A stretch of DNA of 64,000 bases from Mycolicibacterium mageritense (GCF_010727475.1 NZ_AP022567.1:3658001-3722000); one strand, 5' to 3'. Positions 33,815 through 43,280 are shown, numbered from the stretch's first letter. Program-made: numbers and translations. The notes: generated by a model from the letters alone, not told the origin.

Positions 33815-35056
33815 ATGACGCCGATGCGCCGGATGAGCGGTTCCGCCGTCCACGACCTGGTGACCTGCGCCCGCGAGGATCTCGCTCAGGTGGTCGACGA
33901 CGCGTGCACGGCCATCCGCGGGCAGCTCGAGTTCTACCGGCACGGCGACGCAGTTCCGGTCGACGATCTCAAGCAGTCCGTCGCGCTCAATCTCGGTGCT
34001 CTGCTCGACGCGCTCGTCGACCCCGACGCAACGTCGCACGTCGGCGCCGCCGAGGAGACCGGGCGGACGCGCGCGCGTCAGCGGGCGCCGCTGCCCGAGG
34101 TGCTGCAGGCCTTCCGGATCGCCAACACCACGCTCTGGGACGGCTTGGCCGGGCGAGTCCGTGGGGCCGTCGACCCGCGGTCGCTCAGCGCGCTCGCCGA
34201 GGTGGCCAACGTGCTGTGGCACCGGGCCGACGCACAGGCCCGGGCGCTCACCGATTCCTATCGCGACGCGACCGCCGAACTCGTGGCCGCGCATGAGCGC
34301 AGGCGGGCGGCGTTGGTCGACGCGTTGTTCAGCGGGCACATCGTGCTCAACTCGGGTCCGTGGGAGATCGGCAAGATGCTGGGGCTGTCCCTCGACGGCA
34401 GTCTCGTGGTGGCCGTCGTCGAAACCTCGGGGACGCCGCAGGACGGCAGGGCCGCGGTCGAGAAGCGGCTGGCGGAGCACGGCATCGTCTCCGCGTGGTA
34501 TGTGAACACGACGCTGTACGCGGGCGTCGTCTCGCTGCGTGAGGATCAGCACGGGTTGATGCTGCGGATGCTCCGGGAGGCGGGGGTCACGCGGGCCGGG
34601 CTCAGCCCCGTGTATCGATCGTTGGCCGACACCCCTCGGGCATTCCACCTCGCGCGTACCGCACTGGCCGAGATACCCGCGGGTGACGCCGCCATCCGTG
34701 AGTTCAGTTCGAGCCCGCTGGCGGGACTCGTCGCGCGTGACCCGGACGAGGGGCGCCGCATGGCCCAGGATGTGCTGGGCGCGGTGCTTGACCTGCCCGC
34801 GGAAGACCGGCAGGGCCTGCTGGAGACGTTGCGCGTGTACTTCGACGAAGGCGGGTCGACCGAACGGACTGCGCGCACGCTGCACTGTCACCCGAACACA
34901 GTGCGGTACCGGTTGCACCGCATCACCGAACTGACCGGCCGATCGCTCAACGAGCCGCGAACCCTTGCCGAGCTGGTGACGGCGACCTATGCGCTGGGCT
35001 CGCACGACGACAACGGTCGGCGGGGCGGCGTGGGGCCCCGGCGGTCGACGGGCTAG
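33815..35056 (+). CDS. PucR/CdaR-type transcriptional regulator
   Basis: This 413-residue regulator has an N-terminal helical RsbR-like region, a GGDEF-like middle (about 160-290) and a C-terminal PucR helix-turn-helix (GGSTERTARTLHCHPNTVRYRL near residue 345-366, seen in two blocks). Such regulators control small catabolic operons. It is divergent from the SDR at 32831, a likely target. Several in-frame ATGs near the start leave the exact N-terminus uncertain. Confidence 0.88.
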   Translation: MTPMRRMSGSAVHDLVTCAREDLAQVVDDACTAIRGQLEFYRHGDAVPVDDLKQSVALNLGALLDALVDPDATSHVGAAEETGRTRARQRAPLPEVLQAFRIANTTLWDGLAGRVRGAVDPRSLSALAEVANVLWHRADAQARALTDSYRDATAELVAAHERRRAALVDALFSGHIVLNSGPWEIGKMLGLSLDGSLVVAVVETSGTPQDGRAAVEKRLAEHGIVSAWYVNTTLYAGVVSLREDQHGLMLRMLREAGVTRAGLSPVYRSLADTPRAFHLARTALAEIPAGDAAIREFSSSPLAGLVARDPDEGRRMAQDVLGAVLDLPAEDRQGLLETLRVYFDEGGSTERTARTLHCHPNTVRYRLHRITELTGRSLNEPRTLAELVTATYALGSHDDNGRRGGVGPRRSTG

Positions 35057-35146
35057 CTGGTGGCCCGAAAATGACGGTTCACCACATACTTTGGGCCCGG
35101 TGCCCTAGGGTTGAGGTCGAGCACCTGCCACCTGATCGGGAATCCC

Positions 35147-36172
35147 ATGGGGCATAAGGGAAAGAAGAAGCAGAAGAAGTCGCAGCCGGCTGCCGACGAG
35201 TCGCTGAACCTGCTCGGCGCCCTAGGCCAGTTGGCCTTGGGCGCAACACGAAACGCCAATCCCGCCGGAAAACACCGGCTCGACTTGACCGACAATCCGC
35301 TCGGTGCGATGACGGATGCGCTCAACGACGTCGCGAGCGTGCTGCGGGGCGATGGACTCCAGGAGAAGACGGTGGCAGACAACGACGCCGGCAAGCCGAC
35401 CGAACCGACGGTAAAACCGCTTGGCGCGCTTGGCATTCTCGGCAACGCCGTGGGCATCCCGAACAATCCGGTCACCGACGCGGTGGACACCGCGGCCAAC
35501 CTCGCGATGCGGCCCGTGCTCGGTGCCGGGCGGCTGGCGGCTGCGCCCGTCGCGGGCGTCACCGAGGCACTCGGACGCGTGCTCGGCACCCAGGGGTCAG
35601 CGGAATCGGCTGCGGCCCTGCGTAAACGCGGGAATGCGCTGATCCGCATCTCGTACCAGCCGGATTACCAGCGACGCGACATGCATCCGTCGTTCCTGCG
35701 GATCATCGACGAGTTGTTGCCCGACGAGGCCCGTATCCTGCGCTTCATGGCCGTTGCAGGCACCCAGCCGGTGATCGACGTGCGGACCAAGACGCTGTTC
35801 CAGATCGGCTCGGTGCTGCTGGTCAGTGGTATCACCATGGTGGCCCAGATGGCCGGCTGCCACTGGCCCGATCGTGATCATCACTACTTCGCCAACCTGC
35901 ACCGGCTCGGGTTGCTGAACTTCTCGCGCGAACCGGTCGACGACTACCGTCGGTACGCGCTGCTGGAGGTTCAGCCCGCCGCGGTGGAGGCCATCGAGAG
36001 CGTGCCCAAGGCGGTCACGGTCTTTCGCAGTCTGCGCCTGACGCCGTTCGGTGAGCAGTTCATCGAGGTGTGCTTCGACACCGAGGGGTATCACGCGGGC
36101 GGTTGGGACACCGACGGGCGGCAGGACAAGATCATCGGCAAGGGTCCGCCCGCGCTGCGGCACAAGGGCTGA
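35147..36172 (+). CDS. DUF4393 (Abi-alpha)-like protein with poly-basic N-terminus
   Basis: This 341-residue protein starts MGHKGKKKQKKSQ and continues with a low-complexity Gly/Ala/Leu region to about residue 160. It then has a folded domain with MHPSFLRIIDELLPDEARILRFMA (two blocks near residue 185) and a C-terminal aromatic part. The DEARIL block resembles DUF4393/Abi-alpha, a family named from lactococcal abortive infection. A defence role is possible but not shown; many members are in ordinary genomes. It converges on a DUF445 gene 5 bp away. Confidence 0.65.
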   Translation: MGHKGKKKQKKSQPAADESLNLLGALGQLALGATRNANPAGKHRLDLTDNPLGAMTDALNDVASVLRGDGLQEKTVADNDAGKPTEPTVKPLGALGILGNAVGIPNNPVTDAVDTAANLAMRPVLGAGRLAAAPVAGVTEALGRVLGTQGSAESAAALRKRGNALIRISYQPDYQRRDMHPSFLRIIDELLPDEARILRFMAVAGTQPVIDVRTKTLFQIGSVLLVSGITMVAQMAGCHWPDRDHHYFANLHRLGLLNFSREPVDDYRRYALLEVQPAAVEAIESVPKAVTVFRSLRLTPFGEQFIEVCFDTEGYHAGGWDTDGRQDKIIGKGPPALRHKG

Positions 36173-36177
36173 CCGGC

Positions 36178-37542
36178 TCACCAACCGAACAGCAACAGGT
36201 GGGTCGCGCCGACCAGGATCCCGAGCAGCCCGCCGTGGACATAGAGCAACCAGGCGTCCTGTTCGATTGCCGCATAGAGCATCTCGCTGAACTCGTCCGG
36301 CGGGAGCTCGCGGAACTTCGTGGTCGCGAAGTCGGCGATCTTCTTTGCCTTCTCCTCGTTGAACTCCTCGGAGTAGAAGACTTCGGGTGCCAGGTCGACG
36401 ATCTCGGTGCTCACCTTGCGTTCCAGATCGTCCCAGTCCACGACACCGAGCGCTTGCCCCGCACTCACGGCCAGCGGGCTGAATATCTGGTCCACTTCCT
36501 CGGCAACGACCTCGGCCAGGTAGGACGCGGTCTTGTCGCCGCTCGCGCCGAACAGCAGCTCGCGCGTGAAATTCGTTACGGTGAGCACCTTCTCGGACAT
36601 CATGGTCGCCACCTGCGCGGCAGCTTCGTGCTGGCGCTTCGGGAAGATGCCCTGCTTCCACAGATACTTGTAGCGGGGCTGGGGCGAGCCGGGCTCGAAC
36701 ACGATCTTGATCGCCAGGATGTTGACGACCACTCCGATGACGGCGGCGCCCGCGAGCACCACGAACCACGACGGGACGGCGCTCAGCACCGGCGGGTGGT
36801 ACTCGTGAATCCAGTTGAGGTACAGCGCAAGCGGGATTCCGAAGAAGAACCCGAGTGCGCCGATCTTTACCATGAACCTCAGCTCGGGGGCACCCATGCC
36901 TTTGAAGATGTCGCTCAGCACGGCCGGGTTCCGCCGGAGGTGGTTGACCGTCATCAGCTTGACATTGAGCAGGTCGTCGATGTGATCGCCGACGCGCGCA
37001 AACGCCCTTTGTGAGATCGCCGGAACCCGTGCCTCAATCGTGGCGATCACGTTTTGCTGTGCCGGCGCGGGCAATGCGTCCCACAACCACCGATGATTGC
37101 TGTTGATCACTTCACCTGCGATCCGCGCGATGTGGGGCCGTGCCTCCTTGGCCATCAGCTCGGCCATCTTGTCGGGCTCGAGTTGTTGATAGAAGTCGCC
37201 GATGCCGCCGATGCGGGCAATCGACATGTCCACGATGAGGCTGGCCATCTTCTCTGCGCGACACGGGATGAAGCCCTGGAAGCCGAGGATTCCGTTGGGC
37301 GCGAAGATGGGCAGGATCTGCACCTTGCGTGGCAACAGCGGGAACAGGGTCTTGAGGCCGGGGACGTAGAAGCCCGTGAAATGCGTGGGCGAAAAGAGCA
37401 TCCAGACGCCGGTCCAGTTCGTGATCAGTCCGGCGATCGCACTGAAGATGGGGATGCTGACCATGTCGATGACGAATCGCGACTGGCCGGTGAGCTCCTC
37501 CCAGTCGATGAAGGACGACGTCGCCAGATTGACGGTGGTCAC
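36178..37542 (-). CDS. DUF445-family membrane protein
   Basis: This 454-residue protein has an N-terminal membrane hairpin with the family motif AGLITNWTGVWMLFSP, a long helical cytoplasmic region with a second membrane pair and repeat of the motif (GVVVNILAIKIVFEP near residue 265), and a C-terminal membrane segment (LLGILVGATHLLLFGW). Two DUF445 motifs indicate an internal duplication. Function is unknown. The start is GTG 37542 with AAGGAG upstream. It is convergent with the DUF4393-like gene and followed upstream by a small Lys-tailed protein. Confidence 0.85.
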   Translation of the reverse strand: MTTVNLATSSFIDWEELTGQSRFVIDMVSIPIFSAIAGLITNWTGVWMLFSPTHFTGFYVPGLKTLFPLLPRKVQILPIFAPNGILGFQGFIPCRAEKMASLIVDMSIARIGGIGDFYQQLEPDKMAELMAKEARPHIARIAGEVINSNHRWLWDALPAPAQQNVIATIEARVPAISQRAFARVGDHIDDLLNVKLMTVNHLRRNPAVLSDIFKGMGAPELRFMVKIGALGFFFGIPLALYLNWIHEYHPPVLSAVPSWFVVLAGAAVIGVVVNILAIKIVFEPGSPQPRYKYLWKQGIFPKRQHEAAAQVATMMSEKVLTVTNFTRELLFGASGDKTASYLAEVVAEEVDQIFSPLAVSAGQALGVVDWDDLERKVSTEIVDLAPEVFYSEEFNEEKAKKIADFATTKFRELPPDEFSEMLYAAIEQDAWLLYVHGGLLGILVGATHLLLFGW

Positions 37543-37598
37543 GTGTGACCCGCTCCTTCCGCTCGCGCCGGCGATGTGGCTTGGGCGTGATCGGCGGG

Positions 37599-37823
37599 CT
37601 ACTTCTTCTTGCTCTTCTTCTTGGGCTTCGCGGTGTCGAGCTTGGCCAGTTTCTCCACCTGATCGGTCACGTCCTTCGCGCGTTTGCGCAGCTGTTTGAC
37701 AGCCTCGTTGGTGACGTCGTTGACCGAATTCGACGTGGTGGTCTGCAGATCCTTCACGTCGTCGAGTAGATCCTTGGTGCTGTCGAGAACCTTGGACAGT
37801 AGGCCGGAAGCGTTTTGGGCCAT
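37599..37823 (-). CDS. Small coiled-coil protein with poly-lysine tail
   Basis: This 74-residue protein (MAQNASGLLSKVLDSTKDLL) is one long amphipathic helix that ends PKKKSKKK. ATG 37823 has AAGGAG 7 nt upstream. No family is recognised; phasin-like or membrane-associated helical proteins look similar. It lies 56 bp before the DUF445 gene on the same strand, so co-transcription is likely. The basic tail mirrors the basic head of the DUF4393-like protein nearby. Confidence 0.7.
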   Translation of the reverse strand: MAQNASGLLSKVLDSTKDLLDDVKDLQTTTSNSVNDVTNEAVKQLRKRAKDVTDQVEKLAKLDTAKPKKKSKKK

Positions 37824-38096
37824 GGCGTCACTCCTTGTCTGCGGGGCCTGCGGGTCGATCCCAGTTAGGAAACTAGCCACGCCGCAGACCCCGCCATCGG
37901 CAGTTGCGGGTGGCGTTGTCGCAATCCACGGGAAATGTTGTGCGTGTCTACAATCCGAGGCAGTGGGAAAAATGACGCCCGCGGAAATGTCGGCCATTCG
38001 GGTGACGCCGCCCCACCTCGGCGGAATTCGAATCACGGCGAGCAAATATGCCCCGCCCGGAATGCGCGCCGGGCCCACACGTTAGACATTGAGGTG

Positions 38097-38597
38097 ATGC
38101 CCGGATCAACGTTGGAGCGGTTGCGCTTCCAGGCCGTGGGACAAGACGACCCACTGGCCCAGCCGCTGCTGGCCGAGCTGGCCGTCGAATACTCGGGTCG
38201 CTACGGCGGCACAGCCGAGCGCGTCATGGAGTGGCTGCGCGGCCACCCGGCCGATGAGTTCGCACCGCCCGGCGGCGGTCTGCTGATCGGTCTGCTCGAC
38301 GGCCGGCCGGTCACCGGCGGCGCGTTCCAGCGCTACGACGCCGACACTGCCGAGCTCAAGCGCATTTGGACCGACAGCGGGCACCGCAGGCGCGGCTACG
38401 CGAAACGGTTGCTCGTGGCCCTCGAAGCCGAGATCACGGCGCGTGGCTATCGGCGCATCTTCCTCACCACCGGCCACCGCCAGCCCGAGGCCGAGGCGCT
38501 GTACCTCTCGTCGGGCTACCGGCGGCTGGCGCTCGAGTTGCCTGCCGAAGGGGACGGCACGGTCTATCCGATCGCGTTCGAGAAGGCGCTGCCATGA
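38097..38597 (+). CDS. GNAT-family N-acetyltransferase
   Basis: This 166-residue protein has the GNAT acetyl-CoA motif RRRGYAKRLL (RxxGxA) near residue 100 and a C-terminal YLSSGYRRL motif. The acceptor is unknown. ATG 38097 has GAGG close upstream; GTG 38094 is an alternative. It overlaps the next gene by 4 bp (ATGA) and is co-translated with a flavin-dependent monooxygenase. Confidence 0.88.
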   Translation: MPGSTLERLRFQAVGQDDPLAQPLLAELAVEYSGRYGGTAERVMEWLRGHPADEFAPPGGGLLIGLLDGRPVTGGAFQRYDADTAELKRIWTDSGHRRRGYAKRLLVALEAEITARGYRRIFLTTGHRQPEAEALYLSSGYRRLALELPAEGDGTVYPIAFEKALP

Positions 38598-39709
38598 CGA
38601 TTCCGCTCTCCATTCTCGACCTCGCGCCGATCAGTGCGGGTAGCGACGCCGCCACCGCGCTGCGCAACACCGTCGACCTGGCCCAGCACGCCGACCGGTG
38701 GGGTTTCAAGCGGTACTGGGTGGCCGAACATCACTTCGTGGCGGTGGCCAGCTCGTCACCCGCGGTTCTGGTCGGCCAGATCGCGGCCGCCACCCAGCGC
38801 ATACGTGTGGGCACCGCGGCCGTGCAGCTGGGCCACACGACCGCGGTCGCCGTCGTCGAGAGCTTCGGCTCCCTCGCCGCGTTCCACCCCGACCGCATCG
38901 ATCTGGGGGTCGGGCGCTCGGGGCAGAAGCGCGCCGAGGCGGTCAAGGAGGCGCCCCACAAGCCCAGCACACCGCGCGAGTGGCACGAGATCGACGGTGT
39001 GGTGATCCCCGCGCCGTTCGACATCGCCGCGTTGATGCGTGACCCGCGGCTGCAATCGCGGATGGCGGTGCTGCAGCAACCACACGCCGTCGCACCGGAT
39101 TTCGCCGATCAGGTCGACGACATCCTGGCGATGATCGCCGACCGCTACGACGTCGGGACCGCGGTGCCCGGTGCGGGCGCCGCGCTGACACCGTGGGTGT
39201 TCGGTAGCAGCAAGGGCCAGAGCGCCCGGGTCGCGGCGGCCAGGGGCCTGCCGTTCGTGGCGAGCTACCACATCACACCGGCCACCGCGCTCGAAGCGAT
39301 CGAGGTGTACCGCAACGGGTTCACGCCGTCGGCACAGCTGCCCGAACCCTATGTGGTGGTGTCGGCCGACGTCGTCGTGGCCGACGACAGCGCCACGGCC
39401 CGTCACCTCGCGTCGAGCTACGGCCAGTGGGTGTACTCGATCCGGGCCGGCGGTGGCGCGGTGCCCTATCCGGATCCCGACGAGTCCGCACCGCTGACGG
39501 CCGAGCAGCTCGAGGTGGTCCGAGACCGCACGGCAACGCAATTCGTCGGCGACCCTGACGAGGTGGCCCACCGGCTCGAGGCCCTGCAGCGCGTCAGCGG
39601 GGCCGACGAACTCGTGATCACCTCGGTCACGCACCGGCATCAAGACCGGCTGCGCTCCCACGAACTGATCGCCGAGAGATGGGGGTTGCCTGCGCGCACC
39701 GACCTATAG
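38594..39709 (+). CDS. Luciferase-like flavin-dependent oxidoreductase
   Basis: This 371-residue protein is of the LLM class, close to the MsnO8 subgroup (LSILDLAPISAGSDAATAL at the start, YWVAEHH near residue 42). FMN-phosphate contacts and the GVGRSGQKRAEA block are present, and it lacks the F420-specific features of Fgd1. The substrate is unknown. It overlaps the acetyltransferase gene, forming a two-gene unit. Confidence 0.9.
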   Translation: MTIPLSILDLAPISAGSDAATALRNTVDLAQHADRWGFKRYWVAEHHFVAVASSSPAVLVGQIAAATQRIRVGTAAVQLGHTTAVAVVESFGSLAAFHPDRIDLGVGRSGQKRAEAVKEAPHKPSTPREWHEIDGVVIPAPFDIAALMRDPRLQSRMAVLQQPHAVAPDFADQVDDILAMIADRYDVGTAVPGAGAALTPWVFGSSKGQSARVAAARGLPFVASYHITPATALEAIEVYRNGFTPSAQLPEPYVVVSADVVVADDSATARHLASSYGQWVYSIRAGGGAVPYPDPDESAPLTAEQLEVVRDRTATQFVGDPDEVAHRLEALQRVSGADELVITSVTHRHQDRLRSHELIAERWGLPARTDL

Positions 39710-39744
39710 GCTGGCCCGAAGGTATCTACCGGTGGGGGTGGCCT

Positions 39745-40044
39745 TTGCCGAGCGTGCAGGTGGTGGTGGGCTCGCTGCTACTGGCGGCTGCGGCCGTGGT
39801 CTTCGGCATCGGCGTCGCGTTGCGCCTGTTCATCGGGCGCCGGGTGGACTCGACCACGATGCGCCGCCGCATGCATGCATTCCGTCAGACCGCGGCGGCC
39901 CGGGTGTTCTTCGGCCCGGTGCGCGACGACGAGGAACTCAACCCTGACGAGCTCGATCAGGTGATCCTGATGCCTGCCATCGTGCTGGCCTGCGGGTTGT
40001 GCCTGACGGGGTTCTTCCTGCTGGGCTACAAGGTGCTCAGCTAG
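39745..40044 (+). CDS. Small two-helix membrane protein
   Basis: This 99-residue protein has membrane segments at about residues 5-30 and 72-98, with a charged cytoplasmic or outer loop between them (DSTTMRRRMHAFRQT, DDEELNPDELDQ). TTG 39745 is chosen because GGGGGTGG sits just upstream; GTG 39754 is an alternative. No family is recognised. It lies 35 bp after the LLM gene. Confidence 0.65.
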   Translation: MPSVQVVVGSLLLAAAAVVFGIGVALRLFIGRRVDSTTMRRRMHAFRQTAAARVFFGPVRDDEELNPDELDQVILMPAIVLACGLCLTGFFLLGYKVLS

Positions 40045-40168
40045 GCCAGTTTCGGTGTCTCAACCGCATTACCTGGCCTTGGGCAGCGGGACGCTCGCTT
40101 CTCTGCCGTCCGACGTCCATGCTCGATATCGGTCTGGGTATCGCGGATGATCAACGGGCGCTGCATGT

Positions 40169-41551
40169 TCAGCGTGGCTCTCGCGAGGTCGAATCATGAT
40201 CGGGGGCGAAAACCAGCTCTTCTTCCATGTCGTGGTCACGGCCGAGCAATGTGCAGCCGACGACGGTGACGGTGCATGCCAGCGCGGCGTAGACGGCGAC
40301 GGGCAACCATGATCCTTGCCAGTTCAACAGGGCTGTGAACGCCAGTGGTGCGACGGCTCCGCCGAACGTGCTTCCGATCGCGTATGCCAATGAACTGCCG
40401 GTCGCACGCAGGCGCGGTGAGAACTGCTCGGTGATGAATGCGCCCTGCGGTCCGTAGACCAGGGAGTGCAGAAGGAGGCCGACGACGATGCCGGCAACGA
40501 GGAACGAGAACGAGCCGTTGAGGGCGCCTGGTAGAAACACAAAAGGCCATATCGCTGCGACGGCGGTAGCGATTGCGTACATGTGACGCCGATTGACGCG
40601 ATCGGACAACGCGGCAGCGAGGGGAACTGCGACCAGCTGCCCGGCTGAGCCGATCAGCACGGCGGTCAGTACTTCTGACGACGAGAACCCGGCCTTCTTG
40701 GTGCCGTACAGGAGGCTGAATACGATGAACAGGGCAGAGATGACATCGGGCCCGATTCGAGCGCAGGACGCGGCGATCAAACCACGCAATTCCGTTGCGA
40801 ATACCTCCCGAACTGGCGCGGAAGGACTTTCGCCTTTGTCGCGGATCGCGCGGAAGACGGGCGTGTCCTCCAGTCGTAGTCGAATCAACAAGCCAACGGC
40901 CACGAGGAGCGCCGAGAGCAGGAATGCGACCCGCCAGCCCCAGGTGACAAAAGCCGTCTCCGACATCGAAACCGTGAGGAGTGCCAGCACTCCGTTGGCG
41001 AGCAGAGTGCCGGCCGCCGGTCCCATCTGGGGTGCTGAACACCAGAATCCGCGGCGTTCGGGATCGCCGAACTCGCTCGACAACAACGGAGCGACACCCA
41101 ATTCGCCGCCCACGCCGACACCCTGCGCAAACCGGAGTGTTACCAACAGAATCGGCGCGACGACTCCGATGGAGTCGAACGTTGGAAGCAGCCCGATGGC
41201 GAATGTGGCGACACCGATGAGCAGCAGTGTGGAGACGATGACCTGCTTTCGGCCGATGACGTCGCCCAGCCGTCCCAGCGCAAAGGCGCCGAGCGGGCGT
41301 GCCAGGTAGCCCACGGCGTAAGTGGAGAACGCGAGCAAGACGCCGGACGCCGAGCTGGAGCTGGGAAAGAACAGGACGGGGAACACCAGGGCGGCTGAAG
41401 CCGAGTAGATGCCGAAGTCGTACCACTCCAGCGCGGTGCCCGACAGGCTGGCGGCGAAGGCTTTCGCCAACGGGCCGCGCTGGGTGTGCGAGGCCGGCGT
41501 GGTCGGGGCGGTTGCGATCGTCGGGGATCGCGGAGATTCGTCGTTGGGCAT
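40169..41551 (-). CDS. MFS metabolite:proton symporter of the catabolic island
   Basis: This 460-residue transporter has 12 membrane segments. It has the MHS-family N-terminus (LSGTALEWYDFGIY), the loop motif RPLGAFALGRLGDVIGRK in two blocks, and QGVGVGGE in TM4. MHS members import carboxylates, osmolytes or amino-acid-like acids. ATG 41551 follows GGAGG. It is divergent from the DUF4392 gene, and the shared region has two copies of the island operator. It is the likely uptake system for the island's substrate. Confidence 0.92.
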   Translation of the reverse strand: MPNDESPRSPTIATAPTTPASHTQRGPLAKAFAASLSGTALEWYDFGIYSASAALVFPVLFFPSSSSASGVLLAFSTYAVGYLARPLGAFALGRLGDVIGRKQVIVSTLLLIGVATFAIGLLPTFDSIGVVAPILLVTLRFAQGVGVGGELGVAPLLSSEFGDPERRGFWCSAPQMGPAAGTLLANGVLALLTVSMSETAFVTWGWRVAFLLSALLVAVGLLIRLRLEDTPVFRAIRDKGESPSAPVREVFATELRGLIAASCARIGPDVISALFIVFSLLYGTKKAGFSSSEVLTAVLIGSAGQLVAVPLAAALSDRVNRRHMYAIATAVAAIWPFVFLPGALNGSFSFLVAGIVVGLLLHSLVYGPQGAFITEQFSPRLRATGSSLAYAIGSTFGGAVAPLAFTALLNWQGSWLPVAVYAALACTVTVVGCTLLGRDHDMEEELVFAPDHDSTSREPR

Positions 41552-41570
41552 GTAACCTCCGAGTCGTAGG

Positions 41571-41585
41571 TATACGTAAGGTATA
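41571..41585. promoter_or_regulatory. GntR-island operator 1
   Basis: TATAC-GTAAG-GTATA is a perfect 15-bp dyad upstream of the MFS gene. Three further near-copies sit at the other promoters of the island. Confidence 0.7.
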
Positions 41586-41623
41586 TGTGACTTGAAGCAC
41601 TCGTCAAGGGGTTCCCACAAAGG

Positions 41624-41653
41624 TTGACAGCGCCAATGTTTGAAATATATGTT
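41624..41653 (+). promoter_or_regulatory. Sigma-A-type promoter of the DUF4392-otn operon
   Basis: TTGACA (41624-41629) and TATGTT (41648-41653) are separated by 18 bp. The hexamer ends 6 bp before ATG 41660, so the mRNA is predicted to be leaderless. Operator 2 covers the minus-10 element and the start point. Confidence 0.65.
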
Positions 41654-41660
41654 GCGTATA
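41646..41660. promoter_or_regulatory. GntR-island operator 2
   Basis: TATAT-GTTGC-GTATA matches operator 1 with one mismatch in the dyad. It overlaps the minus-10 element and predicted transcription start of the DUF4392 operon, a classic repression position. Confidence 0.7.
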
Positions 41661-42604
41661 TGTTGATCTCCGAGCAAGCATCTCCCGATATCACCGAGAT
41701 GGAACGGATCGTCGGACAGACGGTGCGTCGAGACATCGGCCGACTCGCCGCATCCTCGCAGGGCCATCTGGAGCGTGCCGCGCGATCGATCGCGCAACAT
41801 CAGGCGCCGCACGTCGGCATCACCTGCGGCTTCTTTGTGCGCCACGCGGAGCCTCCTTCTCCGGAGACCGATGGGCTCAACGGCATGGGCCAACTTGCCG
41901 CGGGGCTTCTTGAAGCGGGTGTTCCAGTCACGGTTATCACCGATGCCCCGTGCGCTAAAGCGGTGTGGGCAGTCACCAAGGTGTTGCCAGGCCCTGTAAA
42001 TCTTGAAGTGGTTGGGGTGGAGGCTAAGTCCGTGCGTAAGTTGCGTGACAGGCTCGAAGCATCGCCCGAGCCGCTGACGCACCTCATCGCTATCGAACGT
42101 TGCTCCCTGGGCTCGGATGGCCGCCCTCATCGCGAGCATGGTTGGGACATTGGAGACGACACGGCTCCGCTGGACTACCTTTTCGAAGACGCCGGCTGGA
42201 CGCCGAGATGGGAGACAATCGGAATCGGCGACGGCGGCAACGAGATTGGTATGGGGTTGCTGCCTCGCGAGATAGTGGAAGCCGACATTCCGAACGGCAG
42301 CCTCGTCGGTGCGCAGACTGGTGCCGATCATCTCATCGTTGCGGGCGTTGCCAATTGGGGCGCCTACGCGCTGTTGGCGGCCGTTGCACGCCTGCGCCCC
42401 GACTTGGCTAACCGCCTCCTCAAGCATTTCAACGCGGAGAACGAGGAGAAGATCTTGGAGGCCGCGGTGAACGTCGGCCAGGCGATCGATGACAGCCGTG
42501 TCGACCGTCCCGGTCAGCTGCAGATGACGATCGATCGTCTACCTCTGGAAGACCATGTGCGCGTGATCGAGAGCATCACTGCCCTCGTAACGTCCAATGC
42601 CTGA
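41660..42604 (+). CDS. DUF4392 / D-glutamate cyclase-like protein
   Basis: This 314-residue protein has the DUF4392 hallmark GIGDGGNEIGMG near residue 195 and the RPHREHGWD and ERCSLGSDG blocks before it. Vertebrate relatives convert D-glutamate to 5-oxo-D-proline, as I recall; the bacterial role is unclear. ATG 41660 is preferred because it lies at the predicted transcription start. An upstream in-frame TTG/ATG would lie inside the promoter. It is the first gene of the island's plus-strand operon and overlaps the racemase-like gene by 8 bp. Confidence 0.85.
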   Translation: MLISEQASPDITEMERIVGQTVRRDIGRLAASSQGHLERAARSIAQHQAPHVGITCGFFVRHAEPPSPETDGLNGMGQLAAGLLEAGVPVTVITDAPCAKAVWAVTKVLPGPVNLEVVGVEAKSVRKLRDRLEASPEPLTHLIAIERCSLGSDGRPHREHGWDIGDDTAPLDYLFEDAGWTPRWETIGIGDGGNEIGMGLLPREIVEADIPNGSLVGAQTGADHLIVAGVANWGAYALLAAVARLRPDLANRLLKHFNAENEEKILEAAVNVGQAIDDSRVDRPGQLQMTIDRLPLEDHVRVIESITALVTSNA

Positions 42605-43280
42605 GGCGATGGAAACAGAGTCACACGCCGCGCCACCTCGCGTCGTCCTTTTGCATGCCACGCCAGTGGCTATGGCGCCCATCCATGAAGCGTTCGCCGA
42701 GCGGTGGCCCGAGGCAGAACTGGTCGACTTGCTCGACACGGGTCTCACGATTGATCGGGCTCGTACGACCGCGCTGACCAGCCGGCTGATCGACCGCTTT
42801 GTTTCCTTCGCCGAGTACGGCCATTTGGCCGGTGCGAGTGGAATATTGGCGACTTGCTCGGCATTCGGCCCTGCCATTGAGCTTGCCGGTAAGAGATTGC
42901 CGATCCCGGTCATGAAACCTAACGAGGCAATGTTCCGGGCGGCGCTCGGGCAAGGTACGCGGATTGCGATGCTCGCTACATTCGCCCCTGCGGTTGCCTC
43001 GATGTCGGCCGAGTTCGCCCAAATGTCGCGGGACGGCGAGCTGCACACGGTCGTCGTGGAGGAGGCGATACATGCCCTTCGGCGAGGAGATGTGGCACAC
43101 CACAATCGACTCGTCGCCGGGCGGGCGGCCGACCTTGGCGACTACGACGCGATCATGTTGGCGCATTTCTCGACATCCCACGCCGCAACGGAGGTACGTG
43201 CCGCAGTCAATGTGCCGGTGTTCACCGCGCCGGAATCGGCTGTCCTCGCTATCCGAGCCGCAGTCGCGAAACCGATCTGA
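42597..43280 (+). CDS. Asp/Glu racemase-superfamily protein
   Basis: This 227-residue protein has the racemase-superfamily layout: LLHATPVAM at the start, a first catalytic-loop cysteine in ATCSAFG near residue 85, and a second-loop sequence IMLAHFSTSHA without cysteine. Loss of the second cysteine argues against a standard two-base racemase; hydantoin-racemase-, maleate-isomerase- or decarboxylase-like chemistry is possible. ATG 42597 overlaps the upstream gene; ATG 42609 is an alternative. Confidence 0.75.
   Translation: MPEAMETESHAAPPRVVLLHATPVAMAPIHEAFAERWPEAELVDLLDTGLTIDRARTTALTSRLIDRFVSFAEYGHLAGASGILATCSAFGPAIELAGKRLPIPVMKPNEAMFRAALGQGTRIAMLATFAPAVASMSAEFAQMSRDGELHTVVVEEAIHALRRGDVAHHNRLVAGRAADLGDYDAIMLAHFSTSHAATEVRAAVNVPVFTAPESAVLAIRAAVAKPI

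Noticed and set aside
33683..35005. Upstream extension of the minus-strand SDR frame
   Set aside because: It would run through the whole divergent PucR-type gene; SDR homology begins at 33682.
35147..36172. Firm call as a phage-defence abortive-infection gene
   Set aside because: Only a DUF4393-like block supports it and no other defence gene is nearby; kept as a possibility only.
42597..43280. Assignment as a true glutamate or aspartate racemase
   Set aside because: The second catalytic cysteine is missing, so only superfamily membership is claimed.
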